From NCBI RefSeq assembly GCF_002979865.1, contig NZ_PCPZ01000008.1, positions 34,540 through 98,539 on the forward strand: DNA of 64,000 nucleotides, in the 5' to 3' direction. This DNA comes from Arthrobacter sp. MYb214 (lineage in GTDB: Bacteria > Actinomycetota > Actinomycetes > Actinomycetales > Micrococcaceae). Positions 63,968 to 64,000 of the stretch are shown one piece after another (position 1 is the stretch's first letter; the number at the start of each line of letters is the position of its first letter). The translations under genes and the position numbers were made by a program. The notes beneath the pieces are model-generated. The model was given only the letters and a program-made list of their open reading frames with translations, was not told the origin of the DNA and searched no databases.

Positions 63968-64000
63968 AACCATCTACTCAAGTTAAGTCCGGCGGTGACC

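Overview
The window looks like chromosome from a high-GC actinobacterium of the family Micrococcaceae, close to Arthrobacter/Glutamicibacter. The basis is the actinobacterial-type XylA, the fba-DUF3151-TrmH neighbourhood, frequent GTG/TTG starts, many 4-nt ATGA/GTGA gene overlaps and balanced high-GC codon use. Species is not asserted. No insertion sequence, integrase, prophage module or CRISPR array was seen. Coding density is high and most genes are ordinary core or accessory metabolism.

Layout. 1-4.6 kb: end of a polysaccharide deacetylase, an SRPBCC protein, a small acidic protein, and an operon of a p97-like AAA+ ATPase with a TPR/multi-TM membrane protein. 4.7-9.3 kb: a ThDP enzyme divergent from a sodium:solute symporter, then a NUDIX-LOG fusion. 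9.5-12.6 kb: purA, a Pr6Pr membrane protein and a MerR/GyrI regulator. 12.6-18.5 kb: xylose locus (ROK repressor, xylA, xylB, alditol oxidase) followed by a TetR gene and a decayed gene. 19-23.2 kb: tdk, an amino-acid permease, kynU and a divergent Lrp regulator. 23.3-27.3 kb: a poly-Asp-tailed envelope protein coupled to a two-component system, then a VTC-domain/DUF4956 pair. 27.6-32.4 kb: fba, DUF3151, an M23 peptidase, a SpoU methyltransferase and a HAD phosphatase. 32.5-34.6 kb: TetR plus an ABC-2 exporter. 34.6-41.5 kb: a glycoside locus (GH3 enzyme, MalFG-type permeases, lipoprotein binding protein, divergent LacI with twin operators). 41.5-44.5 kb: pyrE, MarR, nadE, and a winged-helix regulator with two small membrane proteins behind a 37-bp dyad. 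44.6-48.2 kb: valine-branch catabolism (acyl-CoA dehydrogenase, MarR, mmsB, HIBCH). 48.3-51 kb: exonuclease III, a conserved unknown, four tRNAs (Glu-Asp-Phe-Asp) and a small metallopeptidase. 51.8-58.6 kb: NlpC/P60 hydrolase, universal stress protein, purine permease, DUF2087, spermidine-synthase-like protein, GNAT. 58.6-64 kb: O-methyltransferase, thiamine-binding protein, AzlCD, alanyl-tRNA editing protein, GDPD, DHFR-like protein and a conserved unknown.

How it fits together. The xylose operon and the GH3/ABC locus point to growth on plant-derived pentosides: oligosaccharides are imported, cleaved by the GH3 enzyme, and xylose is isomerised and phosphorylated. The valine genes and kynU indicate amino-acid catabolism, each beside its own regulator with visible operator-like dyads. 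Several envelope genes (deacetylase, M23, NlpC/P60, Asp-tailed protein with its two-component system) suggest cell-wall remodelling. The least explained units are the AAA+/TPR-membrane pair, the poly-Asp protein with its kinase, the winged-helix/small membrane protein operon, and the NUDIX-LOG fusion whose reading frame runs through a terminator.
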